A stretch of 64,000 nucleotides of DNA from Larus michahellis (Eukaryota; Chordata; Aves; Charadriiformes; Laridae). The position numbers and the translations under genes are program-made. The stretch is from the NCBI RefSeq assembly GCF_964199755.1, contig NC_133898.1, positions 105,700,847 to 105,764,846 on the forward strand, written 5' to 3'. Shown piece after piece: positions 35,301-47,440 of this stretch (its first letter is position 1; each line of letters starts with the position of its first letter). The notes under the pieces are model-generated. The model saw nothing but the letters and a program-made list of their open reading frames with translations. It searched no databases and had not been told where the DNA came from.

Positions 35301-38300
35301 GCCCGTGCCACTCTGCTCCGGTCTCAGCTGGGTAATTTGGCAAAGCAGGGAGAGCACCAGGTACCCAGCTATACGGCACGCAGACCTATTTTATTTTGGG
35401 GGTGTTTGTTAGCAAAACTAGCCAAGCGATCTGGACCACGCAGACTTATATTTGAGAAAACCAGTCAGTGATGAAGGCTCACTTTTAAGTGATCTCTTTA
35501 CTGTCTTTTTTCTTCATCTGAAAAATTCATTCCCTACTGAATTGGCCTTAGGGAAGTCTCAGATATTCCAGATAAGGGAGGTGGTGTGTATGCTGCAGGA
35601 GAAGCATCCCAAGAGCCATGCCTTGTTTGGGGAAGGAGGGGACTCGGTGGGGAGGTGCCACGGCGGGTGGCAGCTCGCTGACAGGCTGCTCTGTCCTCTC
35701 CCCTTGCTTTCTCTACAGGCCCGAAGCCCTTATCGCTCTCCTGAGGTGACTGCATTCATGTAAAGATAAAATTTCGTATCTCTGCAGGCATTTGCTTACT
35801 TTGATCAGACAAGTGAACCTCTGCTTCTTTTCACTCTGATCTGTCTCTGTTTCGAAGTGCGTAAACCCCTCGCTCCTTGACAGCTGCATCCCTTATCTGC
35901 CCCTCTCCAGCAAGTCTCAGACTTCGGTTTTATCAATGAGAAACCCAAATCCTCCCCGTAAACACCTCTCCTACAGCCCAGTCAGACTGGTGTTAGCGTG
36001 CTGGTTTATTTTGGTAGCAGAGTTTATAAAAGAAGCGCATGCTACGGCATTTCAAAGAATTACAAAATGAAAGTGACATAAGAAAAGAAAGTTTGAGTGC
36101 AGGGGATGGAAGTTAAGAGTTGCTTGACGCAAAGGCAACTTTGAGCCGCAGGGTTTTCCCCGGAGCTGAAGGACTTAACATTGACTTTGAGTACCATTTT
36201 AATTGGCTTACGAAGGAGCTGTCTCTCTTTGTGTCATTTAAAAATTGCGTACTCTGGTGAAAATGATTATAGTCAGCCTTTTGGAGACAGGCTCATTTCT
36301 TGAGAGAAGATTAGCCATTAGCCAGCCTGGGCTCCTGCCAACCTGAAGATGAAGGACTTTCCAGGGGCGGCGGGCAGGGAGAGGTTGTCCCAAGGCTGGG
36401 GTGGCTGAGTACCCACCAGCCCATCGCTGGGAGGATGAGGAGCACCAGGCGAGTCGAGACCTGCCGTAATGAGGGGTTAGAAACTCTGGCCATCCTGGAA
36501 GCGGACCACAACAGGCATGAGCATTGACTTAAATGCGCGAGATGGCAATTCATGACACCTCCGTTTATTGCTTTCTAGGTGGCATGTCGGCAGCTCCCCG
36601 CTGCTGTGCGCCCGGCCCCTGCAGAACAGAGCCTTTGGGAACCACTCGTGGTCAGCTCTCAGAGTGGCCCAGGGGTTTTGTTTTCTGAAGCCTTCCAGCA
36701 CATGCTGAAAGTATTGTGTGTGTAAGAAATAGCGGTGTCGGGCAAAGGAGCAGCTGGCTAACTTGGGAAAAGGATTACCTGTGCGTGTTGTGTGTTGCAC
36801 CAAGCGAGGTTTGTGGGCAGCAGCAGCAGTTCGTGGGCAGCGACAGCAGCTTTTCACCATTTGGTTCCTCCTGGAAAGGGAGGCTTTTTTCTTTTTGTTT
36901 ATTTTTTTATTTTTATGCATTTTTTATTTTTGTAACTACACTAACTATTTATGCAATAAAATATGTTAACACTTCCTACAAGTGTTGCTTTGCTTTTTTT
37001 AAACCCCTGTGGCTGTGCGAGTATTACAGCTCCTAGCATATTATTATGTGCTCTTCAAGAAAGAAGGGAGTACTCGGGTTTAGCTGAAGCTCCCTATAGC
37101 CACACGGATGCCTTTGCCCTTCAGAGAGGTGGGACCCATCCAGACACCTTTGGTTGTGTTACGCTTTAGGTAGTGAACCTGTATCTCTTGCAGGGAAGGC
37201 TCTTTGGGGGGTTTCGTTACGCCAGCCTTTACTTGGGAGAAGTTTATGGACCACAGCCTTAGTGATGGATGCTATTTGGATTAATCACAATATAAACATT
37301 GTGATTATCCCTCAAATTCCTAATGCTTCCTTGAACTTTGAGAACTGCCTGAAAACATCTGTAAGCTCTTAACGACAAAACGATGGCAGCACAATGTGGT
37401 CTTCTGTCTGAGGGACTGGCGAGCGCTCGCCAAGCCGTGCAGGCTTTCCCTCCGTGCCCTGAGGGCGGTTTGATTTATCTCTAATACACAAGATAATTCC
37501 AGGTCTATATGTTGTGATATAACTACATGTCTTCCCCCCCCCAAAATAGTAGCAATAATTCTATCTCAGAAGGTCAAAAATAATGACCTAGGCTGACTAG
37601 GTGTTTTAAAAGCTAATTTAGGAGGAAAATGAGGCATGAAAGAAATAACATTAGGAAAAGGTAGATCATTTAAGTGATAATCTTCGTTGCACCTTTTAGA
37701 ACTAGCTTCCTGTTCACAGTTCTGAGCAGCATTTAATCGTACCAGTTATTGTAGTCTTTTAATCAAGCAATCATTTAAAATGACTTATGGTCCAAAGAGC
37801 TTTCCACCATGGCTTTGCAAAGCTTTTTTTTTTTTCATCCTGCACAAGCGTAGATAAGGCCAAAACCGGACAACTTTTACTGTATCCAGTTCTGGGCTCC
37901 CCAGTTCAAGAAGGACAGGGAACTGCTGGAGAGGGTGCAGCAGAGGGCTACCAAGATGATTAGGGGACTGGAACACCTCTCTTATGAAGAAAGACTGAGG
38001 GATTTGAGTCTCTTCAGTCTGGAAAAAAGACGGCTGAGGGGGGACCTTATCAACACTTATAAATACTTAAAGGGTAGGTGCCAGGAGGATGGGGCCAGGC
38101 TCTTTTCAGTGGTGCCTGGGGACAGGACAAGAGGTAATGGGCACAAACTTGAGCATAGGAAGTTCCACCTAAACATGAGGAGGAACTTCTTTCCTTTGAG
38201 GGTGGCAGAGCCCTTGCACAGGCTGCCCAGAGAGGTGGTGGAGTCTCCAACTCTGGAGACATTCCAAACCCGCCTGGACACATTCCTGTGCAACCTGCTG

Positions 38301-41300
38301 TAGGTGACCCTGCTCTGGCAGGGGGGTTGGACTAGATGATCTCCAGAGGTCCCTTCCAACCCTATGATTCTATGAACTTTCTTGTGCACGGTATCTGTTT
38401 CTGCCTTTAAAATGTTTTTTTGGGGTACCTAACAATTCTTTGTTTCACTTGGGAATTGTCTAAATTTGTTACTCCTCTCCTCATGCTATTCCCAAGAGGA
38501 AAAACATCTTTATAAACAACATGCAGTGATCCCTCCTGTGGGGATATTGAAGAGGGCCTTGCTCCTGTCCTTGCACCCGCTCCCTCCTCCCATCCCACCC
38601 TCAACCTGCCCCTCCATCTCCCACCCGTGAAAGGGTGGGATGTGGACATCCAGCTTGCCTCTTGCTTCTCCACAGGTTTCAGCCAGCCCCCCCCCATCAT
38701 CCTCTCGTGACTAATAGCTGGTTGTTACTCTTAAGGGTAATTCCGTCGTGTTGGAGGTGTTATTTGTTATGCCAGGAAGTCAGGCAGGCAACAGCATATC
38801 CTGCAGAGGAAGTCACTTGTACTGGGAAGGATGTAATGTACTCAGGAGGAGTGAATTATTTAAAAAGGTCTTGAAAAAATCACAATGTGGTAAAACATCA
38901 GTTGCTAGCTGTTAAGGATAACAAAGCTGAAGATTTGCTCTGTTACATGGTTGAAAAAATTGTAGTCATATCTCTGTGTATAAAATTTCTTGAAAAATAT
39001 AATTCTTTCTTTCCAAAAATAATCAGAAGAAAAATATATTTATTTTACTTTGGTCGTTCACTTTCTCCAGCCAAGACGGAAAGACATTTCTTAAGAACCT
39101 GTCTGCAATATGACTGTGCAAAATGCACAGGCTGTGTGGGATAAGTGGGGATAAGGTGCTCCCTCCTGTTTTTATCCTGATACACCCCAATTGGAAGAAT
39201 TTGTTAGTTCTCCCTCCGCTATGATTCAATCCCTGCTTGGAGCTTGAATTGAACCTCATGCCAGATTCGGGTGCCCGTGAATCCCTGGAGACCAGCTGTC
39301 TCAGCAGAGCCGTCGCCGAGGTTGGCATGTGCCACAGGGTGCTGCTGTCTCCCCAAATGACACCTTGTTCTTTGATCTTCTCAGCTGGTGACGGGAGTAT
39401 GGGAAGGAGGATACAATTTCTTCTGTCAGGATACGCACAGTGGAGGAGAAGCTGATATGAAGGTAACGTAATCAAGACTTAACGGCTAATAATGTTTCAA
39501 GTTGTCTGCGTGTATGTAAGAGGAGAGCAGAATGGTATTGATTATGTGGATTTTGTTCAAAACTATATGTTTTTTTCCTCCTTTTACAATACAACAGACA
39601 AGGCATTGTCAAACATAATAGTTAATCTACGATATATTCGTGGTTGGTATTATGGTGAGTGATTATCTGTAAATTTTCAAGTGTTCCCATGTCAAAAAAC
39701 AAGGACTTGGTCTTCAGTGTCCAACCAGTGTGTGTGGTGACTCCCCTTCTCTTTCTGAGGCGTGGTGATGATTTCTTCTGGTCACTGTTCAGACATCTCT
39801 TTTCCAGAGAGCACTGCAGGACCAGCTCTGGTCAGATATTTTCTTGTTTCTCCCAGGACACCCCAGGTGCACAGCAAGAGCCTCATAAAACAGTCTTTGT
39901 CATCCTGTTTTCAGCTGTAGCTGTGGGTTCGTGCCTTGATCTCCTACGGAGACACCTGAGGCTGAAGCATTAGAGAAGATCTCAGCAGTGTCTTCAACCC
40001 AAGTAGTGCAGGACAGAATCTGGATTTTAATTACGTAGCTAGCAAAAGGGTTGAAAGCCCCCACAACGTGCAATGCTTCTGAAACTTGTTTCCTCCTTTC
40101 TAGATCATACGTGTCCTCTGGTGGTACTATTTCTCCAAACTCATTGAGTTCATGGATACCTTCTTTTTCATTTTGCGGAAAAATAATCATCAGATCACTG
40201 TTCTGCACGTCTACCACCATGCAACGATGCTGAACATTTGGTGGTTTGTTATGAACTGGGTGCCTTGTGGTCACTGTAAGTACTGGGTTACGGTGGGGAA
40301 CGCTTGCGACAAGGGCCTTGTTTTGGTTTTCTTTTGGTTAAACCAAACGTCTCTGGTACCTTCGGCGGCAGGATTTGTTGTGTCCCACAGTAAGCTGAAC
40401 TGCAACTATTGCAGATAGTTGTGGGTATTAGGCTGCCTGCAGAGCCTCTAGAAAAGGCATGCTGATGTAGTTTGCAGAATTTGCCTGGCAGTGTGACATT
40501 TATCAGCTTCACTAGTCCAGGTCTGAGGAACCTTGTTTTCTCATTTTTGTGGTGGTTGCAGGCCCTCTAACGAAACAATACTCTTTTCCAAGTCAGGACC
40601 AGAAGCTTGCTTCAGCTGCAAGAGGGCTAACAGTGACTCTTGTCCTTGTATCTGTCAAGTTCACTTGAGATGTTACTTTCTTAATCTAATCTTATTATAC
40701 CAGTAGCTATAACAAATTATTTCAATTAAAATCTTGTCCCCTGAGCACTGATGAACTTGACAGAATACATCTTAAGTGAAAGATTTCTGCATCTCTCTTG
40801 TCTAAATCCTGCTAACCTCTGGCTGTCTTGCTTTGATGCTTTAATTTCACTGCTGTTAGCCGGCATCTAATTTCCCAACTGCATTAGCGTGGCTTAGCTG
40901 TGGTTCAGATGTCCACCTTATAGATACTGGCTTTGTGGAACACTCATCCAAGAGAAACCTTCTCAGATCCAGTGGATGTGAACCACTGGCAGCGCAGACC
41001 GAGAGGCTGGGTTGCTCAGGAGTCTGCCTTCTGAGCCAAACAACATAGAAACTCATGTATTTGTTTCGTGTTGTCAGCACAACAGTGAGTAATGCTGAAC
41101 TTCTAAAAAGTGTGCATCTGGAACCACATTCTCCTCCGGGGAAGTCAATCCCTGTTTATACAGCAGTCAAAAGTGCAGATACTTGGACTCCAGCTTGTGT
41201 TTGTGTGGTCTTGAAAATACTTTTGTGCTATTTCTAGTAATGTGTTTTTTCTTCTTCCTTTCCAAGCTTTATGTTCTGCTTGGTCATCACAGTACTATGC

Positions 41301-44300
41301 AGTTTGGTGTTAAGCTAAAAGTTTCTTTAGTGACTAAAGGTGCTGTAAACAAGGACAAATAAAACAGCTAACTTGCAGTTTCTGAAGATATCTGTTGCTT
41401 TTGGTTATAAATGACAAAATAGGCTCCTGCCTGGAAGGAATTGAAATAAGCTTAAAATTAGATGGGTGAAGCTATCGACTGCTGGGCATGTTTATGTGCC
41501 TCCTTTCTATCAGCTCCCTCAGTTCCCTTGAGAAGCCGGAATGTAGATGTGAAAAAGAATAAATCGAGGAAACAAAACCAGAATGCTGGTATAAACTGCA
41601 CAGCAGCTCAGCCACTCTGTTGGGTGAGCAGGAAAAAAATCAGGGGGTAGGGGTAAAATCTTCTGCCTTTCTTCTAAGAAAAATCATATTTTAAATAGTA
41701 ACATTTTGAACTTGTTGTTTTTGTAGATTCCATGAAACGGCATGTTCCTGGTAATGCAGTGTATTTTCTTCTTCCTTTGCCCTTTTTTTAGCTTACTTTG
41801 GTGCCACACTGAACAGCTTTATCCACGTCCTCATGTACTCCTACTATGGACTGTCTGCTGTTCCAGCGATGCGTCCTTATCTGTGGTGGAAGAAGTACAT
41901 CACTCAGGGGCAGCTGGTGAGTGATCAGCTCTTCAGCGCTTCAGCAGGCTCTTCTGTTAGCGATGGGGTCCTCTTGTCTTTACTGAGTTAGAAAATTTTG
42001 GTGGGGGTAAAAGAAGGGAGAGTGAAGGCTAGTGCCTAAATCACCTTAGAAATCCAGCTCCCGCGCCTCCGTTTGCTCTGTTTTCGGGGCGATGGGGAGC
42101 TGGGGGCTGATGGTGTACACGGATCGGTGCTGAGATCAGTGGGAACTCTCTCTACCTCCCCGTGTTTTGTGGCCAGATGTATTTGGGAGTCGCAGCACTG
42201 GGTCTTCTTGGACTCACTAGTCAGGGAGCAGGGAGAAGCTTGTCTCCCAAGCCTGCTTGAGCTAACGCATTCTTCTCTGTACTCGGTTGCTCAGGCCGAT
42301 GTTCAGATGACAGACCAGAAACCAAGTGCAACCCAGTCCACAGCTAACAAGGCCCTTCATTCTAGTCCTGCAGGACAATGGCTTTTCTGTCTCACTTTTG
42401 CATGCAGTTGCAAATGGTTTATTAAAAACTGTTCAATATTTCTGGTCTCCTTCTGCACTTTAAATGGGCATATTTTTTTTCTCTTGTAATTCTGTGTTGG
42501 ACTCCTTGCATCCCATTTGTATTGTTTCCTGTGTGTACAGCGATGAAGCCAGAACGCCGTGTACTGGAGGTGAAAAGAGCAACAAAATTAAGCAATGTGG
42601 CACATGCTGTAGTGATACTGCACGAGAACCAGGTTTTAATCTGACCTAGTGAAAGATGTCCCTGCTTACTGCAGGGGGGTTGGACTAGGTGACCTTTAAA
42701 GGTCCCTTCCAACCCAGCACATTCTATGATTCTATGATTTAATGTGTATAACATGTCAGGGTGCCACAAGGAAATGTGCACGGATTTTCTGCCTTCCCCA
42801 GTTTGTAGGTGGGGAAACTGAAGCCTAGAGATAGACTTTTTTGTTACCTTCCCCCCACCCCCCTTAGCACTCCTTCAGAGCTGTGGATATATTTAATAAC
42901 ATTTGCTGGTGATGATTAATAACATTTGCTGCCAGCAATTCAGACTGTTGATTCTCAAAATCTCTTATTTTTTTAGCACTCTTCCTTCCTGAAGGAAGGC
43001 TAAGTATTGTAGCAGTGGGGATCATTGGGGTTTTTTGGGGGGGAGGTTACTTTGTGGTTTGGGTGGTTTTTTTTTCCTTCCAGATTTAGGCTCTGTTCTT
43101 CGTCCCGGTTGTTTGAGTGCTACGGGGTGCAAGTGTCTCGGTGTTTCGGCTGCTCCCCTGGTTATTGTCACAGCTGCTTTTCCCATCCCTGCCTGCTCTG
43201 CACGCATAGCTGTTAGGGCAGCAAAATAGCAGAGCAGAACACAACAGTCTTTCCCTTTTTAAATAAACATTCCCTAATCTGGTAGCCTTCATGTAAGGAT
43301 GAATTTTGCCTAAGGCCCTCTGCAGCACTTAAGCCCAAACTCTGTTTTTTCCAGAAGAAGTAATTGAAGATAATTAAGCCCCGGTCCTCCTCCCTGTCTC
43401 CCCGGCTTCCCTGCAGCCTTTACCCCAAAAAAACCTTACACTGGAGCCAAATGTCAGGCAGTCCCCATCTGGGAGAGGATCACAGGATCTGCGTGTAGAC
43501 CCAGTGGCCCCAAATCTTTTGCAGTGAGATACAGATCTACTCTGTTGGGATGGTAGAGCCAAACCCCAATGAGCTCTCACTGGGGAGAAGGTGGTCTTTG
43601 TTCCTTACTGTATTTACGAATCAAGCCTACATAAGTTACTCTAGCACGCTAAAATGGAACAATACTAATCAAATAAAAACACCTAAACAACAGAATGCCA
43701 GAACCCGAATGAATGCATGCTAACTCCGGTTTATGCTGTTAGTAAGACAGAGAAGATAAACTTGTCAAATGCATAGGGTATTTTTGACTTGTTTTGGAAA
43801 TAACTACTGAGATTTTGGTCAATAATGGCTTTTTTCCCTCCTTGCATTAATGTGCTCCATTTGTCTCTTTCTTTCTCTCCCCAGACTCAGTTTGTCCTGA
43901 CAATCTTCCAGACCAGCTGTGGTGTTGTTTGGCCATGTGCATTTCCTCAGGGGTGGCTGTATTTCCAGATTTCTTATATGATTTCTTTGATTATCCTCTT
44001 CACAAATTTCTATATTCAGGTAAAAGTAATATTCATCGACTCTTTGTAGCCTTCTGCTGGCTGTACCTCATTGGAAAGCTGTTTACAGAAAGATATGCTT
44101 GAAATATCCTTTTGCTGTCTTCCAGTAACGTGCGTACGTTCTTAAAGTACTATACTTGCTGGTCTGCCCTCCAATTTCGAATCTTCTGATGCTTTGTGTC
44201 CGTAATTCAGAACGATTAGTAATTTCAGTAAGCAGGGTGGCACAAGAAGGCGTATCACTAATGCAGTTTTAACTGCAGATAAGGGAGAGGAAGAGCTTTA

Positions 44301-45632
44301 TGTAAGAAACAGCTTTCCAGCCTGAAATAAACCATCGGCCTGTGAAGCTGTGAAGCACCCGAAGGAATTGTTCGTTATTGCTTTTTAAGGGGAAATGCTT
44401 GTTCTATATCCAGGGAAACTTCCCAAACTCACAACATACAGAAATCTGGTGTTGGCTCACCTTTGCAGGCATTTGTTTGTATTTCCGAATGGAAAATCAG
44501 CGTTTTGAGTTGTGTTTCTACAAAATTGATGTCATGCCTGAACAGATCCAGGCTTGGTATGTGTTGTTCTGAGCAGTTCATAATCAGGATGTATGTGAAG
44601 ATGGACCCATCTCCAGAAAATCAAACCAACACAGCCTACTGCCCCCAAACATGCAAACTCCATTATATATTTTAAATGTTTCTTGAAAAACTTGATCATT
44701 TTGGGTCTGGCAAGAGTGGTTCATGGAGGGCAACATAGCAGGCTTCCCTGTCTGATCTTCCGGTACTTCTTAAAATCAGTCCCGTGGTTCATGTCGCTTG
44801 CTGGATATGAACATGCTAATTAAACATGATAGTATATTCCAAAGATTACTTCACTTTCTTCATCAATTTGACTCATATTTTAGCTTTTAAATGTTTAACT
44901 TTCTTTCACACATGCATATTTTGGGAAACATACCCTTGTCAGGCAACCGAGCCCTTTTGACAAAGACTAATGTGTATATTTTTTCACTGTCTGATTTTTT
45001 TTGGTGTCGCGAGCCTCCCTGATCCTCTTAGTTTTCATTTCCCTCGTTGGCCAGTGCAAATTCATCTCACATTTGTCTCTGACCTTCCCTCACTGTTCTT
45101 GGTTACCCACTTCTTCTTTTGGTTTTGTTCGAGGCAGTCACCTGCAGCGCATCAAACCTGCTTCCTCACTTGTCATTTTGAGTATATTCTTCTGCTGTAG
45201 TCTGCTCAAAAAATCACTTCCCGTGTTTCTAATTGACTGTTAACGTAACACTACCGATGCTACCGGCACACTACCAAGTCTTTGTCTTTGCCCGTGAACT
45301 AATTCTCTTGCTGTGGTGAATGAAAGGCATATTATATCCTCATACGCAAAAAAACGGTGGAGCTTGTTAGACTCTGCCACCAGCACGAGGTCTTTAAAAG
45401 TGATGGATGCAAATTTACTTTTGAGTTTCTCAAGTTACTGTGCGGAAGCGGTTATTTGTATCTAGTTAAGCAAAACCGTGTGTCTTCCCTTATATTCTAG
45501 ACTTACAACAAGAAGGCATCCTCGAGGAGGAAAGAGTATCAGAACGGCTCCACGGCCACTGCGAACGGGTACACAAACAGCTTTTCTTCCCTTGAGAACA
45601 ATGTGAAACAAAGGAAACAAAGGAAGGATTGA
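29323..45632 (+). CDS. ELOVL5: ELOVL5, very-long-chain fatty acid elongase 5 (spliced, seven coding exons)
   Basis: The product is an ER membrane 3-ketoacyl-CoA synthase that condenses malonyl-CoA with polyunsaturated C18 and C20 acyl-CoAs, the rate-limiting step of long-chain PUFA elongation. Joining 29323-29380, 31872-32059, 39385-39462, 40104-40275, 41792-41916, 43885-44019 and 45501-45632 gives 888 nt (295 residues plus TGA) with no frame break. ELO-family motifs are all present: KLIEFMDT (residues 120-127), the histidine box HVYHH (143-147) that holds the catalytic histidines, and [12 protein letters not shown] (173-184). Several hydrophobic spans fit the seven-pass topology, and the C-terminal tail is lysine/arginine-rich, as expected for ER retention. 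The ATG has A at -3 and G at +4. The avian-type protein is about four residues shorter than the mammalian one I recall (299), the difference falling in the last exon. Identity is by recognition of the sequence; confidence is very high. Confidence 0.97.
30027..30660 (-). mobile_element. CR1 LINE 3' fragment in ELOVL5 intron 2
   Basis: On the + strand the element begins with the reversed CR1 terminus (TCATAGAATGGTTTGGG). The minus strand carries the ORF2 tail with WNRLPREVV-type, [12 protein letters not shown] and [20 protein letters not shown] segments, with frame breaks. It is inserted antisense to ELOVL5 between exons 2 and 3. Confidence 0.92.
31872..32059 (+). CDS. ELOVL5: ELOVL5 exon 3
   Basis: The acceptor is TTTGTTTCAG ending at 31871 and the donor is TATGAG followed by GTAGGA at 32060. 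The exon is 188 nt and encodes residues 20-82. It contains the first membrane span (around [13 protein letters not shown]) and the strongly conserved [15 protein letters not shown] stretch, the family hallmark before the second span. It ends in phase 0. Confidence 0.95.
33955..34022. repeat. Minisatellite of about 22-bp units (three copies)
   Basis: The core AAAAATCCCATAAAA followed by ATGC occurs three times with small differences in the linker. It lies in ELOVL5 intron 3. Confidence 0.85.
35009..35150 (+). mobile_element. CR1 LINE 3'-end fragment in ELOVL5 intron 3
   Basis: Only the last ORF2 codons (counterpart of [17 protein letters not shown]) and the 3' UTR are present. It ends AAACCATTCTGTGATCCTC. 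Very strong 5' truncation. Confidence 0.9.
37878..38375 (+). mobile_element. CR1 LINE 3' fragment in ELOVL5 intron 3
   Basis: It encodes [20 protein letters not shown] and the rest of the CR1 ORF2 tail in one open frame to the stop near 38303, then the CTCCAGAGGTCCCTTCCAAC-type 3' UTR and terminal ATGATTCTATGA. Its 3' UTR is of the same general type as the copy at 12005 rather than the TTAAAGGTCC type. Confidence 0.93.
39385..39462 (+). CDS. ELOVL5: ELOVL5 exon 4
   Basis: The acceptor is GATCTTCTCAG ending at 39384 and the donor is ATGAAG followed by GTAACG at 39463. The exon is 78 nt, phase 0 at both ends, and encodes residues 83-108 (beginning LVTGVWEG). It is the loop segment between the second and third membrane spans. 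It follows a 7.3 kb intron that contains two CR1 pieces and a minisatellite. Confidence 0.94.
40104..40275 (+). CDS. ELOVL5: ELOVL5 exon 5 (catalytic histidine box)
   Basis: The acceptor is CTCCTTTCTAG ending at 40103 and the donor is CACT followed by GTAAGT at 40276. The exon is 172 nt and encodes residues 109-165 plus one base of Ser166. It carries both the KxxExxDT motif (residues 120-127) and the HxxHH box (143-147) that defines ELO-type condensing enzymes. All key residues are intact. Confidence 0.96.
41792..41916 (+). CDS. ELOVL5: ELOVL5 exon 6
   Basis: The acceptor is CCCTTTTTTTAG ending at 41791 and the donor is CAGCTG followed by GTGAGT at 41917. The exon is 125 nt and completes Ser166, then runs to Leu207. 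It contains the conserved [13 protein letters not shown] stretch and [11 protein letters not shown], which are typical of the ELOVL2/ELOVL5 branch. Confidence 0.95.
42636..42737 (+). mobile_element. CR1 LINE 3'-terminal stub in ELOVL5 intron 6
   Basis: About 100 bases comprising the CR1 3' UTR only (GATGTCCCTGCTTACTGCAG, then AGGTGACCTTTAAAGGTCCC) and terminal CATTCTATGATTCTATGA. It is one of the shortest CR1 pieces in the window. Confidence 0.9.
42893..42931. repeat. 16-bp direct repeat pair
   Basis: TTAATAACATTTGCTG occurs at 42893-42908 and 42916-42931, separated by seven bases. Confidence 0.8.
43885..44019 (+). CDS. ELOVL5: ELOVL5 exon 7
   Basis: The acceptor is CTCTCCCCAG ending at 43884 and the donor is ATTCAG followed by GTAAAA at 44020. 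The exon is 135 nt, phase 0 at both ends, and encodes residues 208-252. It covers the late membrane spans, including [13 protein letters not shown] and the final hydrophobic segment ending FTNFYIQ. The donor is weaker than the others at +4/+5 but otherwise standard. Confidence 0.94.
45501..45632 (+). CDS. ELOVL5: ELOVL5 exon 8 coding part (C-terminal tail and stop)
   Basis: The acceptor is CTTATATTCTAG ending at 45500. The 132 nt coding part encodes residues 253-295, beginning [16 protein letters not shown] and ending in a basic KQRKQRKD tail before the TGA at 45630-45632. The tail is cytosolic in the family and serves ER retention. It is shorter than the mammalian tail by about four residues near the SRRK segment. 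Confidence 0.95.
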   Translation, partial: TYNKKASSRRKEYQNGSTATANGYTNSFSSLENNVKQRKQRKD

Positions 45633-47440
45633 AGACCAAACTGAAAAACCGTTTTGATAACCCCAACAACAAAATCATCTGATTGTAAGCACAATAAGAG
45701 TTGTGCACTAATACTCTAACAGCTACTGTAACTATTCCTGCCTAGAATAGTGTGACTTATGTAGGACTTAACCAATGCAAACACCCTAGAAACTGTATAC
45801 AGAACATAAAAGTAGGTTAAAGTTTAAAAATAATTCTGGGCTGTCACTGACCCCGCTATAGACTGTGGAAGGGAGTATTATCGTAGTATCCGACACTGCT
45901 GTTGCCTTACTAGCCAATATATGATAGGTGCTGAATTATGATTCACAATTTGAAAACACTGTAATCTAAACCTCCATTTTTTTTACTGTAGTTCATGCAT
46001 GTGATTGTAGAGGAAATTTGTACGATGCTGGTTTCAGTAGATAAACACACATGCCTTAAATTAAAAAGCAGGGCCCAAAGCTTATTACTGGTTTAAAAAT
46101 TAGGGTATGATTCAACTTTTCAGTTGGCTGACTTTTTATTAAAAAGTCATTTAAAAGAATCCATTGATTATTTTACTGTTCTGTATGTGATACACGATGT
46201 TAGGTATCTCTTACGCGATGCAGTGAAATTGGAAATGGCGCATTTAGTTTTGTATATTTGGCTTTAACTGACTAAACGGTCACGAACCAGATGGAAAAGT
46301 TATTTTACCTTTTTAATAGATCTTATTTTTTTATTTGAAGTATGTCACTAATGTAAAATTAATTGGCGCTTACACAGTCCAGTAAGACTTAAGTATTGTC
46401 TTTAAGGTTTAGAGTATATACAGGGTGGACCCATCTTTTCTTTTCTCTTTTTTTTTTTCTTTTTTTTTTTCTTATTTCTGAGAATTCTTAAATGCTAAGT
46501 GAAGAGTGGTTTTTAATATGGAAACTGGCAGAATTTCAAGTGTTATTACCATAGCCATATCCACATTTTAGGACCTACTGTTCAAGTCTGTGACATGTCC
46601 GAAAATGTATTTAAAAATGAAGACAGAAAGATGCTTTTCTGATGGAATTGTCTGTATTTAGGTTGGTATCTGTACTGTTCTTCATGTACCATATGTTCAT
46701 TTTTAAAATGTGCCTAACACAAACGTGGTTTTTTTTTTTTCCCAAACAAGCAAAATTAAACAGTCTAAGTCATACCTAATGTTTTTTAAATGTTAATGAT
46801 ATGTGCTGGAAATGTCTGTTTCTGTAACGCGAGTTGTGTGTATCACTGGTAATGTTTTGGCTTGTTACCTGAGGATTTGGTTTGAGTGCTTGTTAAAGTT
46901 ACTCCTTCTTGTAAAATCTTGCCTTGCACATACGAGGAGTCGGTTGCCAAGCCAGTATCTGTTGCTGGTATTCTGGTATCTGCCGTGGTGGAGTTTGGCT
47001 TATGAATATTTTATTCATTAAGCTCTGAAAAATCGAATTGTGCAAGACATTCTGCTGGTCATTGCTCAAGTTGAACTATTTGGGTTTTTGATATTTATAT
47101 AAATGCCAGTTTTAACATGTTTGTTTTCTTTTTTTTTTTAATTAAATCTTTTTAAAAATTTTTGCACATCTCTTAGGGAATTAATAAGTTCTCCTACTAG
47201 CCTTGTGGGTTTTCATTCCGTGTTTTGAAGGAGACGGTGTCTGTTATGTTTACATTATCAAAGCCTGTGCGTGTGTCTTCATTTCTAGGTACTGGTTTGC
47301 AGAGTCTTTACATAGCTCAGTACAGCAGCTATAAAGTTCAAAATAGGCTGTCAAAATGTGCTAGAAATAAACCCTTGGCTCATCTGAATATACCTACATT
47401 GTTAATGTTTGACATAGTTTAATCATTAAAACACTTTTGA
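45633..47440 (+). other. ELOVL5: ELOVL5 3' UTR
   Basis: From the stop codon the sequence is AT-rich, free of CR1 and other recognisable repeats, and lacks further coding potential for about 1.75 kb. This matches a long vertebrate 3' UTR. It contains a long pyrimidine tract (about 46437-46473) and scattered ATTTA pentamers without a dense AU-rich cluster. The 3' end is placed just after the candidate poly(A) signals at 47366 and 47425; earlier non-canonical signals (for example AATTAAA-type sequence near 46755 and 47140) could give shorter forms. Confidence 0.75.
47366..47371 (+). terminator. ELOVL5: Candidate ELOVL5 poly(A) signal AATAAA
   Basis: A canonical AATAAA lies 1.73 kb past the stop codon at the end of the repeat-free UTR. 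A second hexamer, ATTAAA, follows at 47425-47430 with a GT-rich stretch (about 47458-47472) where a downstream element would sit. Either could define the main transcript end. Confidence 0.55.

Larger units (their letters stand above)
32060..39384. other. ELOVL5: ELOVL5 intron 3
   Basis: A 7.3 kb intron holding a minisatellite (33955), two sense-oriented CR1 pieces (35009 and 37878) and otherwise unrecognised AT-rich sequence. No alternative exon with conserved coding content was seen. Confidence 0.8.
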
